A stretch of DNA of 64,000 nucleotides from Epiperipatus broadwayi (GCA_028023455.1 JAQFVV010000022.1:11489100-11553099); one strand, 5' to 3'; shown: positions 1-14,089, numbered from the stretch's first letter. Notes: generated from the sequence alone by a model not told the origin. Made by a program: numbers and translations.

Positions 1-714
1 ACTGAACTAAATTCAGACCATATAGCTATCTAGTTTGTTTGACTGGATTTGAAGACATTTACGTATCTGAAAAATTCATGCTTTCAAGCTGATAGAAAAG
101 TGTTTCATAAATGCTGATTAGAAGAGTTGGTGTTTAGATCTAGTTTCTAGTCTTCCTACCTTTTACTGATATGAGCCAACTAGCTTGAAGTTTAAAGGTT
201 GGAGACGATTTGAAAAAGATATTGAATTCTATCTCACTCAGCATTTATGTAAACAAAGCTTGATAGTGAGCTATTGGTAAAGCTCCAGCTAGTGATCATA
301 AATTGCAAGCTATAGCAAGTTATGAAATTTATAACTTGTTTTGTTTATCATAAATGTATTCTTGAAGATTTTTGCAATGTTATAGATTGCAGAGGCTTTT
401 ACTATATCATGAAACTGACTTGAATTCAGACCCATATAGCTATCTAGTTTGTTTGACTGGATTTGAAGATATGTACATATCTGAAAAATTCATGCTTTCA
501 AGATGATAGAAAAGTGTTTCATAAATGCTGATCAGTAGAGTTGATGTTTAGATCTAGTTTCTAGTCTTCCTACCCCTTACTGACATGAGCCAACTAGCTC
601 GAAACCATGGTTTAAAGGTTGGAGACAATTTGAAAGAGATATTGAATTCTATCTCTCTCAATGTTTATGTAAACAAAGCTTGATAGTGAGCTATTGGTAA
701 AGCTCCATCTAGTG

Positions 715-718
<4 letters not shown>
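1..718 (+). repeat. Tandem satellite-like repeat, unit about 410 bp, almost two copies
   Basis: The block starting near position 5 recurs from about 417 with only scattered substitutions. Shared landmarks are the run around 'atagctatctagtttgtttg' and the phrase 'aaagcttgatagtgagctat' at about 256 and 676. The window opens inside a copy, so the array probably extends to the left. The same family occurs inverted at 44.4-44.9 kb, again as a copy and a partial second copy. No coding potential is seen. It could be a short satellite array or the tandem end of a larger mobile element. Confidence 0.8.

Positions 719-774
<56 letters not shown>
719..774. repeat. (TA)n microsatellite
   Basis: About 28 uninterrupted TA dinucleotides terminate the second satellite copy. 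Confidence 0.97.
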
Positions 775-779
<5 letters not shown>

Positions 780-3600
780 GGAACTCACTACCCCAAAGTT
801 GATGGTGTCAGATATAATGGAAGCATGGGGTACACCATATGATGATGTGAATATGGCTAAGTAGTTGGATGATTTGAATGAAATGTGTCAACCAACCTAC
901 CACAAGTCATATTAAAACAAGACATTTATTTTTATTTTTATTTTTTTATATAGCGCAATGTCATATTCTAAATTTATGATTCGATGGCACATTTGGGTGT
1001 GTCACATGTTACTGAGTCAGAAATGGCATATAACAAAGAGAGCACATCTCACTACTGTCAGACCTAGACCTTCGAATAGGATGCTAAAGATGTCACAATG
1101 AAATGCCCAGTTCCAATTCACATCTACATTCAATATACTAATGTATAATTTACTAACAACATTTCAATGTAACTTAGACCAGTGCATATTCGTTACATCT
1201 CCCTTTTTAGGCCCCATTGCACCACAGAATTCAAACTCAGGGAGTTCGTGCAGTCAGCTTTCTTCAGGAATGGACTTACTCAATTATTAACCAAATATAC
1301 CTATGTATAAGTATAGATATTAGGAAAATACTGATGATCAATTATTTAAAAGAGCAATACATAATGATGATGATGATTGGCAAATGTTTAATGGTGTAAA
1401 TGCAAAATGATGATGGTGATGATTAAACATCTAGCAATGTCAATGCACAATGCTGATTGTGATGATCAAACAGAGATCAGATTGGTTTAAAAATCTTAAC
1501 ACGTTTATTAACAACATATATAATAAATATTTACAAACAAAAAACAATAAAAATAATAAATATTCGGTTATCAAGAATGGTTTTTCTATCATCTTGATGG
1601 CTTCACACAACAGAAACAAAATAATTTGAAGTACATTATATACAAAATTATATTATATAATTCATTAAATATATACATAAAACAAAAAAAAAAGAAAAGC
1701 AAAATGAGAGTTCACTAATTCTAAAACTATCCCCTTAATGTAATTATTAGAATGATATTTTTAGGTTAGGGTAAATATATTTATAACTACTTTTTTTATA
1801 AAAAAAATATATAGCCCAATCCCATTTATTTGTGTAAGTCACAGTGAAAATTAATGATAGATACAAAAAAATAACCTTTTACTCAGTGGGTTAATTGTGC
1901 ATTCAGAAATAAAACAAAATTACAAGTAAATATTATTAAAACTTATTAGTAAACAAAATAGTTTGTTTGTCCTAAAGTTTGCCCTCAATGTTAAATATAT
2001 AAAAACCTTACTTGAGGTCGCCTTGATGGATCAATGTTGAATCTCCAGAGGAATCTATAAATTTACTTTTATTAAAAATAATACATATTAATTGACTATG
2101 ATTCCTTTTTTAAAATACATCAACATATAGTATTTATCCATTCATTGCTTCCACTTTTAAATTGCAGATGATCGAATTTGAAAAATGAATCTTGAATACC
2201 CAATAAATAAAAATTACAATATATAAACTTTCAAATAAAAAAGTGACAAAAGCAAAAAAAATAATCATGTGAATCAAAATAAAATATATTTATCCTGAGA
2301 AAAACAAACATTTTATCTCCCACTAAAAATTTATAAATTTAAATGTCAATCTTCCTGTATAACACTCCTGTTCACCAACTCTGTTAATATACATACAGTT
2401 CATGCTGCTTGGTTAAAACAAACACATACAAATGATCTCTCCTGAACACACACACACACATATATATATATATATTTTTTCATGGAAGATTGATGTGCAC
2501 CAGCATTCTCTGAATAGACATTTTGATTGTGAAATTTTATAACTTCATAATTTCACAAATTCCATAATTTCATAATGACATTGAAGCTAGCTTTGGAAGG
2601 TCCCACAACATTGGCTTTTTACCCTGAATACATTGTAATGATTTCTTTTATAAACTGTTATTTATAATGTGGCTTACATATATATAAAAATAGCTTTTAA
2701 AGAAAACAGTTAATTTTTAGTAGTTTCACATTTCTTTTCCATCATTTCTATAATAATGAATTACAGTTTGCAGAATAAATTATGTCATTAGTTCATTCCT
2801 GCTAATTATAAATTGAAGTTTAACTTTCCAGTTTTCTTCTATCCAAAATAAAGATTTTATATAATCCTGAAACTACATTTATTAAAATTCTACTGTTTTT
2901 AGACACCCCAATGGTTTTTTTTTATTAAAGAAATAAATAAAAAACTTTACTTATGTGCTGTCGGTTCAATTGTCAATTTTCAAGTGAAGAATGCTACTTT
3001 GTCTCATGCTAGTTAAAACCTATTGTTACAACTTAATAAAAAAAAACAAATTATCAAACCTTATTATTATTATTATTATTATTTTTATTTAATCTTTATT
3101 ATTCCAAATTCTATCTTTTAGCAACAATTTTGACCTCATATAATTTTTAACTTTGATTATGTCCATTCTATAAGTCAATTAATTTTAGTTAATAATATTA
3201 AAAGAATAAAAGAAAAACAATTAATTTCTATCAATAGACAAACATATTAGTATATATATATGCATACATACTTCATGTGTGTAATGAATTTGTTTGCTTT
3301 CTCACCATAGGTAAAAAAAATTAATTTCTCAAACACATTTGTTTATCTGTATGTTTATATATGTATATACTACATTTGTATAAGCAAATATATAATTTAT
3401 TTGCCTACCATTTGGTCTGAATTCAAACATTGTACAAGAAATTGGGACAGGTGTGAAGTTTGATTGTAAGCCATCTCTTACAAAATATATAATTTTCTCT
3501 GCTATACAAAGTTTCATAACTTTTTTTTCTTTGTAATTTTTAACTTACTTTGTTACCTGATATGTTTTAAGTCCATGTTCAGAACATGCATGTAAGACAT
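775..3600. other. AT-rich spacer without a recognisable gene
   Basis: This stretch holds short homopolymers, an AC/AT microsatellite at 2447-2475 and an ATT run at 3061-3082. At 1495-1565 there is a patch with 'ttaacaac' and 'aataaatatttacaaac' wording that resembles the repeat family at 8.0 and 20.7 kb. The 60- and 62-residue open frames here show no motif or compositional bias and look like chance openings. Confidence 0.6.
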
Positions 3601-3639
3601 TGATAAAAGATAAGTTAGCTGTTAATATTAAAATAGGAT

Positions 3640-4090
3640 GAGAAAATAGTAAATATGTAGGGAAATGGATTTCGTATGCACAAAGGATGGATATTAAATA
3701 TAGGATAGGGTTAGTTTATAAAATTAATTGTGATTATTGCAACATATATGTAGGTCAGACAAGAAAGCTATAGAGAGAGGTTAGGAGCATAATTAGGAGA
3801 AAAGATATGAAATGAGAGTCATATATTCATTTTTTGAACCTTAGACATGCATTGAATTGTGGAAAAAGGTATTCATGTAATAAAGTTTGTTTAAATTTAT
3901 GAAGAAAGAAAATTTTCTGTAAAGTTGTATATTTAAAAAAAAATTAAAAAGATAAACATGCTTAAATGTCCTGCACAAGTGGGTCAGGAGTGGTAGTGGA
4001 GAGCAATGTTAGATGACTGGGAATGTTAAAGTTATAATTAAAAGATTAGTTTTGAGAATTTTGAAAATGTAGTGTAAAGGATGGAAGATC
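3640..4090 (+). pseudogene. Decayed Penelope-like element, GIY-YIG endonuclease fragment
   Basis: Penelope-like elements are eukaryotic retroelements with a reverse transcriptase followed by a GIY-YIG nuclease. Translation of about 3715-3860 gives a GIY-YIG core: VYKINCDYCNIYVGQT, with the LVY and YVG half-motifs, the C-x2-C pair (CDYC) typical of Penelope nucleases, and a later basic stretch and H-x-LN-type segment. In-frame stops interrupt it within about 20 codons, so it is not functional. No reverse transcriptase is visible upstream. The family assignment rests on motif spacing read by eye. Confidence 0.7.
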
Positions 4091-7000
4091 CATTCTTTCC
4101 ATCTTTGCTGCCATTTTTGTTTGTTAAAAAAATTGTTTTGGTTTGCTAAGGAGGTCTCTATATAAATAGTGTTGTTCTTTGTTACAGTTGTTTATTTTTA
4201 TTTTGGCATATGCATTTGTTTATGATTGTGGATGAATATATAGATTTTATCTTCATATTGACATAAAATTGCTAATTATGTATTATTTAGATATTTTATT
4301 TTTGTTATGAACTGTAAAGATAATTTTTATATATGTAATTTTTATTTTAATATTTTAAAGAAATCAACAATTGTTGTAACAATAACATTGACTAAGTGTC
4401 TTTCATGAGAGATTGAGCTAAACAATAAAAAAATTACTATAGAAACAGTAGAAAAAATCGCCATTAAAAAAAAGAAAGCAAAACTTCACCGTTGTTTCCT
4501 CTACAAATTTTATTTTGCTTAAATGCTACATCTATTGGATTTGAGATATAGCATTGGAATGGCAGGCTGAATATGATGAATTACCATCCTGGGTTTGAAC
4601 CCTCTGCCTACCTTATTTCACAGTTAAGATCTAGTGTAAATATGCAAACTATTGATAAGTAAGCATTTGAAGGAAAAAGAGCAGAATGAATACAATGTTA
4701 CAAAATAATTATTCTCTAAACAATCAAATTAGTTTATCATTTTAAATGAATCATCACAATTTAACTTGGATAACAAAAAGGAAAATGCTATGAATTAATC
4801 ATTTAAAAAAGTAAAGCTCATGAATTCGCGTGTTTGCCAATTTAAACTGTTTTTCACGTTAACGTAACCCACATTAGAATGCGTAAGATTTAATAGTTAT
4901 GAAACTGTGAAATGAAGAATAAGGAGAGAAAAATAAATGGTAACTAAATTTATATTCAATTTTTTTAATTTTCTTTTGTAAGATTGATTTTAAAGTGATG
5001 TATTTATATGTATCTAAATTAATTTGAAGTTTCTATTTAACATAATTCCCATGCGATATAGACATATTTGTACATTATATAAGTAAATTGCTTTTAAATT
5101 TTGAATTTATTAATATTAAAAGCAAATAAGCCAAAGGTCATTTATTAATATTATTTTTTGTCATTTAATTCTTAAATCTTATATATGTACGTTATATAGG
5201 TAGACCGATTTCAAATTTTCAATTTATTGATAAATGTTCATGTATATTAGATATTATTTGTCAGTAAAACACCTTTTTTAAAAAAAATTTAAACACATTA
5301 TATATAGGACTGCTAGACATATATGTTTTACATAATTTAGGCTGGGAATTAAATTGAATGTCGTTTGCTTGTGTGGGACTCATTTATGAATATATGCTAT
5401 ATATTATATTTGTCTTTACAAATTTATCAATATCTAACATTTTCTTCAGAATTTAATTTTTAATCTCATCAAAGGGGTAGATCATGGTGTAGATATTTGA
5501 TATCAGCGTTATATATATATATTTCCACATACATGAGTTAGGAGTCGTTTATATATTTATCTTTTATCTATAAAGGTGTTATGTAATAGGGGTTATAGTC
5601 CATGTTAAACGCTTAATGAAACACACATTAATAAAATTATAAATGAAAATATTGAATTTATGGGGTATGATAGAAGCCATATGAATAATAAATATGAATA
5701 GTTTGTGCTTGAACTATGAAAGAGAAGTATAGTCTAATGAAAAATAAAACTAATAAATATCCAGCACAGTAGGAAAGAATTCTTTTTTTTTGTTAAATGA
5801 TCTAACATTGAGAAACATATCAATGTTCCTAAATTATTATTTTAAAAAGCTATTATGATTTTACCATTTCTCTTTTATTACAGCTTTTGTATGGTAGTCT
5901 GTAGATGATCCTTATGTACACATAAATGTTAATCAATGCTTATTGCGAGCAAATATTATACTGAATTAAAATGAAAAGTAAACAAATCTTGTGTGTTGTA
6001 ACATAATTATTTCTATTTAAAAGAAATCAAGCCACAATTAAAAATAAAGTATATACCATCTGTTTTATAAGAATGACTTTGTGATTTATTTGTAATTGAT
6101 TTCTTTCTTTCTTTTTCCCTTTTCAGACAAAGGTCAGTATGTAATGCTTGAGATTTATAATCATTTGAATTTCAATTTTGTCTTTTGCTAGTATTTCATA
6201 ATAATTTATTTAAGCCATCATTAATTAGAATATTGTTTTACATATAATCTTTATCTGCAAATATAGTTTGAATCCAATAAAAGTCTCTTTGTTTTCAAAT
6301 TATATTTTGGTGAATAATTAAATTACTGATCAAGTTAATCCTGAGAATAGATCATTCAATATCTTTTTTGTTATAGCTCTTTTGTATCCAGGTATATATT
6401 TAAAGCATAGCTAGTCGGATAAGCCATATTTATTCATGTGTATTTAAGCTATCCCTTACAGGTTTGTTTATCTTATACTCATACCTAACCATTACAATTG
6501 GCTTCTCAACTCAGAACTTTGATAAAGTCAAGACCTGAGATACATTATAGTGGAAGAGAGTTATCTAATGCAATTGGCTTCTAACAATTGGGGCGATTGT
6601 ATTATCCATTACAATATATATATATTCTAACCTCAACTTTATGCAAGTAGATAGTCGATTGAAAATAACTCTGGAACCAAACACGGCATGCTAGTATGTT
6701 TAACTAATAATAGTAATAATAAATTGTGTATATCCGGGTGCCAAATTGTAACTATGAAATCTTAATGCCCACCAGAGATCATCATCCATGCTTATTACTA
6801 TAGGATATAATGAAGAGAGTAATTAAATTGTCTCAAGAAAAATATAATGTTGATAAATCCAATTCAATTTATTATGGTATTAATTTTAAACTTAACTAAA
6901 TAATGTAGACAACTTTCTTCCACAACTCTATATAGATAGATGATCTCAAGCAGTGATTACCAGAATGCTATGTATATTTCTAATATATAACTGGCTAGGA

Positions 7001-7400
7001 ATAAACTAGTAATCGATGTGGAGAACTTGTAACCTATCTCTATAATATTTACTATAAGATTATTATTTAATTCAAAGTAGAATAGAAGAAATGTTATAAA
7101 TCCTTTCCATTTGACCCAACTACTATTATTTTCGTTCTCAGCATAAAAATCACTCTCAATAGTCACAATTATATAACACTAACTGGCTGTGTTATGTTCT
7201 CCTTTATATCGTCTTAACTGACAACTCTTAAACTTATTTCCTTAAACACAGGTATAAGCCTTCCAACGTACTATATATAGATTCATTCGTCGTCATCATA
7301 ACAGTATTTCCCAATTTTGATATTCACACTATTTTACTTCCAAGCTAACTCTCTTAAATTTAATAATCGAAATACTCATATATCTCAAGGTCTTGATCTG
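4091..7400. other. AT-rich spacer; one tRNA-like promoter fragment and a strong splice-acceptor-like tract
   Basis: No gene is supported. At about 4545-4625 the phrase 'tgggtttgaaccct' matches an RNA polymerase III B box and may be the remnant of a tRNA-derived SINE. At 6100-6126 a long pyrimidine tract ends in CAG and is followed six bases later by GTCAGT, a splice-site pair discussed in the findings. The rest is A/T-rich. Confidence 0.5.
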
Positions 7401-8080
7401 CTAACGAGGTGCAATTATTAATGATTACAATGCAATGGATATGATCCCAAAACTTGCTAAATTAAATTTTAATGTGAGTCTACCAGTGTGAATCATATTA
7501 AATACCAAAAGCAGGAAAAGAATTTTATGTCTACTTTTAGTATTCATAACATTGCAACAACCAAACAACTAAATTTAACATATCTATATTGACTATTTTC
7601 TCTCATTCTGCTTTAATTCATGTCATCTATTACATTTTGTGAGACAGGTATATTCTCTATCCGCATGAAATGATCATTCCCCCCTCTATAAAAAAAAAAC
7701 CTTTTTTGGGTGATATTTGACATAGGTGAATTGTGGAAGTAAACTATGGAGTTAAACTATGGACACCAATCATGAAAATGAATTATGTAAGTCAACAACA
7801 GACATCAAACAATATAAGACGATTCATAAATTTAAATGTGATCTGATATTAATAACTGTATTCATATCATCTTCATAAAATTGGTTGTGGTAGTCTATAA
7901 AATAGACCATTTACAAAGGTGTAATGTTCTAGATATACATTCTAGATATAAGTACTAGATATAGGTTCTAGATATACTTTCTGGATAGGTTATAGACACT
8001 TGAAATATTAAAACACAAGACACATATGTAAATTTATAACAATAACAAATATTTATTATACTGAAACAAAAAAGAAACAC
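7401..8080 (-). repeat. Dispersed repeat, copy A (relative of 20.3-20.8 kb)
   Basis: Two patches recur in the same order near 20.3-20.8 kb. The first is around 7500-7560 ('gaattttatgtctac...', against 20360-20400). The second is at 7990-8065 ('attaaaacacaagacacat...' and 'aacaaatatttatt', against 20685-20745). Between them at 7925-7985 the word 'tctagatata' repeats about five times as a small minisatellite. The orientation is a guess. These may be parts of an old LTR or DNA element, but no terminal structure could be fixed. Confidence 0.45.
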
Positions 8081-8769
8081 ACACACACATATATAGTATC
8101 ACTACAATCTCAAATATTATACTCATTGTAAAATAAAAAGTTACTTTCTTTTTTATATGAGATTCAGTTTAACTACTACTACTAATAAAAATAATAATAG
8201 GAAAACATATACTTTTAGATTATCTAAATTTCCTTAAAACTTAACCACTGTTTTGACCCATATCTCAATTTAATGTTAATGCGCTTACACACGGAATAAG
8301 AATTCCGCATTTAAATATAAATATGAAAAATATCATGACTTTACACAAAAGCTATAATTTTTGTGGCCTCATTTTATAACAACTATAAATTTAACTCTTC
8401 CAGCAAGCAATAATATCCTTTTATTTCCTATGTAAAGATAATGCTATATTCAAATTCTAATCAGTCTAACAAATGGGTTGAAATATAAAACCATAGTTTT
8501 ATTTCCATGCATGCTAAACATTCACTGCTATCCCCCTGTAATCCTGATCATCATGTTACCACTCTAGCAACTGTATACATTTTGATAGGATAGTATGTTG
8601 CCACAGTTTGACGATGTTTAATTTTATTACTTTCACAAATTCTGACAACAGATCGGCCAGCTTATAAACTAATAACTCTGTCATCCCCCACATCAACACA
8701 CACATCTGATTATAACTCTAACACTGTCATAGCAACTGTTCTACTATCTTGTATAATGATCTAAAAAGA

Positions 8770-8925
8770 AAGTGACGATCAAATCTTACCGTAACTGCAC
8801 TATGAGGGCGCCATCTAGGCATTTGAACCTAGAAAATTTATAAAGTAGGCAGATATGTGCTGTTAAGATCCCACTTTATTTTACATTTAGACCGTTAGCC
8901 CATTGTCACTAGCTTAGTGGAGATG
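8770..8925 (-). repeat. Possible tRNA-derived SINE head
   Basis: On the minus strand, 'agtgacaatgggctaacggt' resembles a Pol III A box. It is followed about 70 bases later by 'aggttcaaatgcctaga', close to the B-box consensus GGTTCRANNCC. This spacing and order are those of a degenerate tRNA-like SINE promoter. No tail or target duplication was identified, and it is a different family from the four SINE copies listed below. Confidence 0.4.
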
Positions 8926-10260
8926 CAGAGATAATAATATATATTTTTAATTTATATCTTAAATATAAAAAATAAAAGCCGCTGCCAGTAATTAACACAC
9001 AAACAATATTTATTTACGCACATGTATATTCATTTAAATTTGAGGAATAACATTTATTATTTTAGATTTTAATATTAACATTTAATTTAAATTATTATTT
9101 TAAAATTTTAAGATTGTCGAGTATGAATAAACTACATAGATTTGCATTTGAAAAAAAAAATTGTCCCTGATTTAACCTTAGGCCAAAAAGTTCACAGTCA
9201 AACCAATGCCAATCTATCTGATATATCGATGCATTCAATGCAACATGAAATATGACAACACAAACCATGCTGTCAGGAATGTACATCTGAACAGCATGGA
9301 TAAAGAGAAGAAATTGTCTCTCGTCCAGATAGGAATACTACATCTATTTGACGACAAGAGCAACAAAAAAAAAACTCCATAGGAAGGGACTGCGGTTCTT
9401 TTTGCCGACTTACAATCTCATCCATAGGCAAAAAAGGAGAGTGTGTGGCATATATATGCAATCCTGCCCATAGCGGATCTCATGCTACATTTACTAATTA
9501 CATCAATACATCTAATCCATTGACCCAATTTAACTATCAACAAATAACCTAAGATTACCCTCCCCTAATAAAACTTCACAAATCTATATAGCCATTCATG
9601 CCCAACTTAAATTTAACATTTATATACATTTGCACAGATGAATTTTATAAAATTTGTTTTATAATGTTGAGTATAGATCAGCTGCATAGATTCCATGGTT
9701 AAAAACATTTCAAAATAAACATACCTGATCAAAATAGAAAGTCATTGATAATGTCAATTGCAGAGGGAATAGAAGAATTCCAATGGCATTCATCATAAGA
9801 TGCCACATTGACATCGATGACTTATATATTCTAATCGAATATGAAAACCACAACATAATTAACCACTAACAAATCCATGCAATGTCCATACCCAACTTAA
9901 ATTTATGCATTTAAATAATTTATACAAATAAATATTAATAGAAATAAAAAAAAATGGAAATGATTTTTTTTTAGCAAACTCAAATATATACAATTTAAAC
10001 ATTAATTATCAATTTGAAAATCAAATAAGAGTTCATTTTAAAATTTAGATTAACTGAATCTTTTAAAAAAAATTGACGAAAGTTCTTAATTACTTTTTTT
10101 TTTGTTAATTTGTAAAGTTCATAGCTCACGGTAGAAGAGTCCAAGTTCCTGTTTTTAACTCCCACAGCGTCTCTATTGGAAGACTGATCTGATGTTCTGA
10201 AGGTGACCTTAGCTGACTTCATTTCAGAATTACAGTCATTTCATTTTTTTAAAAAAAAGA
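8926..10260. other. AT-rich spacer, no gene recognised
   Basis: Short open frames on the minus strand (9095-9286, 9273-9461, 9995-10222) have no motif and no neighbouring splice signals that would raise them above chance. The one at 9995-10222 is lysine- and serine-rich and lies beside the LTR-like block, so it might belong to that element. Confidence 0.45.
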
Positions 10261-10261
10261 G

Positions 10262-10827
10262 TGTGATATGTGCGTCCTATCACACGTCTCAAACACAATC
10301 AAGCTGCCACTGTCTGGAACTGGTTTAATTTAAATCATTTTCATTTTTTAATGATTCTATGGATTCCATGAACAAAACATCACTAATCCTCTGGTGTTTC
10401 AATTATGGTCCGTGCTGACATTTCTGGTGTTTGCATTGGTCAAGCTAATTCTTTTTATTCTCTTATCTATCTTATCCTCTGACTTTTTAATTATATAAGA
10501 GCCCTAAGGGCTAGTTTGGTTTTCAATAATTCATAAACAATCATTTCCATTTACAAAATATATAAATCTTTTTACAAAATATTTTATCTTTATATCTTGT
10601 ACTTTTTTTTATAAAAAAAAAATATGTTCAAACACTTTTTTTTTATTTATTAAAAAAAAAAAAAGAAATAATTTTTTAAAGTTTTGCATCTGTGTGAATA
10701 TATATATGTATACATGTTTAACAACTCTTTAATTTTTTTAGCTTTTATTTCCGAACTTATTTTTATTTGCAAATTTAAAATTTTTATTTTAAATTAATGT
10801 AACGGCATATTTATATATCGTTACACT
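10262..10827 (+). repeat. LTR-like block (possible solo or partial LTR)
   Basis: The block begins TGTGATA after a purine run (A8GAG) and its first 25 bases form a hairpin (GTGTGATA ... TATCACAC). A TATA-like TATATAAGAG lies at about 10493, and a second inverted repeat (TGTAACG ... CGTTACA) closes it at 10798-10826. The TG...CA ends, the preceding polypurine stretch and the internal TATA box fit an LTR of about 565 bp. No second LTR or convincing target duplication was seen, so this is a structural guess. Confidence 0.35.
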
Positions 10828-11842
10828 TGCAAAAAATCCTCTATATATTTCATCTCACTATGCAGTACTTCACAATGCACTCATTAGTGTCTCAGTAAGG
10901 GAAATCAGACAATTCATAACTTCAAATGTCAGCATTGGCCAGAGAACTGCCTTCTTCCTGAGGCTAAAAATTATGTGAAGAACTAGTCTCTCCACATTTA
11001 CTTTAAATAGGCATGCAAAACATTTTACTATGACCATATCAATAATTCCCTACTTCAATAGTAAATACAAATGGAGCTGGGATCAAGTCCTCGATCTCCC
11101 AATACCTGCATACATAGTTCTAAATTATAAGATAGTTATTTCCTATCTATCCCTTTGAGGTGGTAAAGTAACTCTACCTCAGTAATACTCAACATTTACA
11201 GCTTCATGCATACATACACAGGGTGATTATAGTCTTGATGCACAATGACAAAGTTTTGAACAATCATTAACCAAACCCCTGTACTATATTAATTTTAAAA
11301 GTCAAGCACACAACAACATTCATCCAATCTTTATAATCACAACAGATGGCATCAACATGTTAAGAGATAGCAATGTCTATTCAAATACTTTTCACACATC
11401 TAATAAGCATATAATTTTGATAATAAAAAAATCTTTTCTATCTTTTTTTTTTTGACAAATATATAAGCATTTATGCTTTCTCATTATTACATTAACATTT
11501 TTTTACAGTTTCTTCTAGGTCAAAATCATTTCTTTTTTTTCCTTTTTTTTAAAAAAAAAAATTTCTATAACTGTTAAATATCTATCACATATACTACAAA
11601 CATATAAATAAAAGCAAATTAAATAAACAATAAATTATTATGCATTGTCTCTTTGGTTCCAATTCCTTTGAAGCTATGTCTGAATATTTTGTACTCTCAA
11701 GGCCAATTTGACAGAAAACATGTATGTATTATACATGAACACCAATTCCATTTCTAGTTCTTTGCCTTGGAAAACACATTATATCTATCTCACATTAATT
11801 CTTTTGATTCAAGATGTAGCTACTTTTATCGTTATAATTAAG
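10828..11842. other. AT-rich spacer, no gene recognised
   Basis: This holds homopolymeric T/A runs. 'ggatcaagtcctcgatctcc' at about 11080 loosely resembles a Pol III B box. Nothing else can be supported. Confidence 0.5.
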
Positions 11843-12105
11843 GATTGTCTATCTTAATATATATCTGAGCACTTATAGTATATATGTGTGGAGATGATAA
11901 TCTGGACCAACTGATGATTGCTGGTTTAGCATGAAATACATATATTGGTGATTATTTATCTTTTCAACATATATGTGTTTAAGTGTATCAGTGTTATTAG
12001 ATAGAGTGGAGAGTGGTGGGTCATGTGAAAGTCTGTGCTCATCTACCCTATATATTACATATATATAGACTCAAGTATATAATAAGCCTGTGTTTCAGTT
12101 ATTAA
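11843..12105 (+). repeat. Foldback-family arm, third copy
   Basis: The sequence from 'ttgtctatcttaatatat' to 'cctgtgtttcagt' matches, with few differences, both arms of the inverted repeat at 46.44-47.01 kb (same orientation as the right arm). It is a single arm here. It retains the outer end carrying the 'acaggctta'-type terminus, which the right arm at 47 kb has lost. No protein is encoded. Confidence 0.8.
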
Positions 12106-14085
12106 TAATTAAGACTGTTGAAAATTCATCCTGCAGATTGCTTTCGTTTTTTAAATGCTTTTTTGGGGGGTTTGAATCCAGATGCTTGGATTCACATTTT
12201 AGTCCATAACTTTATTTTCTTTAAGTTTCATCATTTTTTTGTTCTTTAGTTTCTTTCAGGAGAAAAAAAAAATTCAAATGAAATAGGGTTCTAGATACTC
12301 TTTTCTTTTCTTTTTTTTACATATATTCTTAGGTTGGAATCACAATCAAACAAGAAAAAATTACTAATTAGAATGATGAGTATTTAACCAACTTTTATAA
12401 CAAAGTCTGATCATTCCTTGTAGTTTTATTTCATTAAGCCATGAACAAATACTATTTCTGAAGGTCTTCTTTTAAATAAACTTTTATAAGCCAAATAAGA
12501 AGATTGAGGTATTGAGTACAAAACTTACTGTTATGAACCACTTTTGCCATAATTAATTTCGAAGAGAGAAAACTGTACACCATTTATATATTTGTTCTAG
12601 CACTTCATCTTTCAGTAATATACACACACTGCTTAATAAGTTGAGTCAAATTGCTGTCTGAAAGAAACAACTGGAGAAGATGATCAGATATTGAATTAGC
12701 AAGAGAAATTCCCCTCTACTTCATTTGCACTAGCTTTTATAAAAAAAGACCTCCTGCAAGTTTTTTTTTTTGCTTTGATTCTTATTCTCTCTCAAAACAA
12801 CCATTTGTCACCATTTGTTAAATGTTGGTTTAGGTTTATTGTCTTCAGCTGTGATTTTATTTTAATTTCTTCGTATCACAATTTTACATCGCTTTCATTT
12901 ACTAGAAATATTCAAAGAAAATACATAGAATCACTGGTATTTTATAAAACTGTTATTACATAAATAAATTTCTTCTTTAAAACTTAAATCAAATTTAGGA
13001 CTGGAAACAATAACCAATTCCTGTTAAACCCATATAAAATAAATTCATTTTACATTATATTAGCAAATAATCTAGAGTCCAATGTGTAAATTTCCATGAA
13101 AAAATATATATATGCATCATAAATGCACATACTCACAATACTAAATAGTGAACTGTTTGTTCGTATACATATTAATACAAAATATCTTTTATTCACATTA
13201 TTACAAAATATTTTTCCTAATTTCTTAAAATTTTAAGCCTATTCTCAGCAAAGAGCTGTGAAACACATGCTTTCTATAACAAGTCCAATTTCAATTTGCA
13301 CTAACATTTTATTCATAAATATTATGATTAAAAAGACCTTTTTTTAGACATATAAATCAACATTTTTAACATATTACAGCTGTGCAATAGTCAATCCCCC
13401 TTCTCTCATCATACTAATACACTGTAATTTTAAATAAAATTCAAACAGATTTTTCTCTATATATTAAATTTAATCCACAAGGTTATTGGTCTCTCTAAAT
13501 AAAGCTTTGACTTTTGTTGAATTTTAAAAAAAATTTTTAATTGGATATAGTTAAAAAACTATTCCTACTACTTATTTCCCAATCATTAGTTTGTTTATGA
13601 AAGAAACTAAGAGTTACAATATATATATAGTAACAAAGCCTACCTCCACTACTACTAATAATTTTCACCTGACATACTTTCAAGTTTAAACATACGTGGT
13701 TACATATATATTTAATCAAAACTATTTTTGATTTAATCACTAATTGATATGACATCTTATAAATCCATTCTCAGTAACTCTAATGGATTCCCAAGACATA
13801 TTTATGGACATCCCTAGGATTCCATGTGCCAATCTTATATAAAAAATAAGAATTACGAGAAGTGTATATATTACCAATAACAGCCACTGTCTTAAGAACA
13901 TGTGAGAGAGGTTTTTATCATCAGCTACCTCAGGCTCTGTTCAAGTATCATCATAGCCAAAAGGAGACATTAATGAGAGTAAGAATTTCAATAATACATA
14001 AAATACACATGAAGAAAAAATACCACAAAAAGAATTCTACATACAGTTTCATTATTAATTCAGATTTATTAAACACTATTCCAAA
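12106..14085. other. AT-rich spacer, no gene recognised
   Basis: The small open frames at 12775-12963 and 13537-13755 show no motif. Nothing structural stands out beyond short homopolymers. Confidence 0.5.
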
Positions 14086-14089
14086 TGAC

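Noticed and set aside
1217-1399. 60-codon open frame near the left edge
   Set aside because: No motif, no splice context; expected by chance in such DNA.
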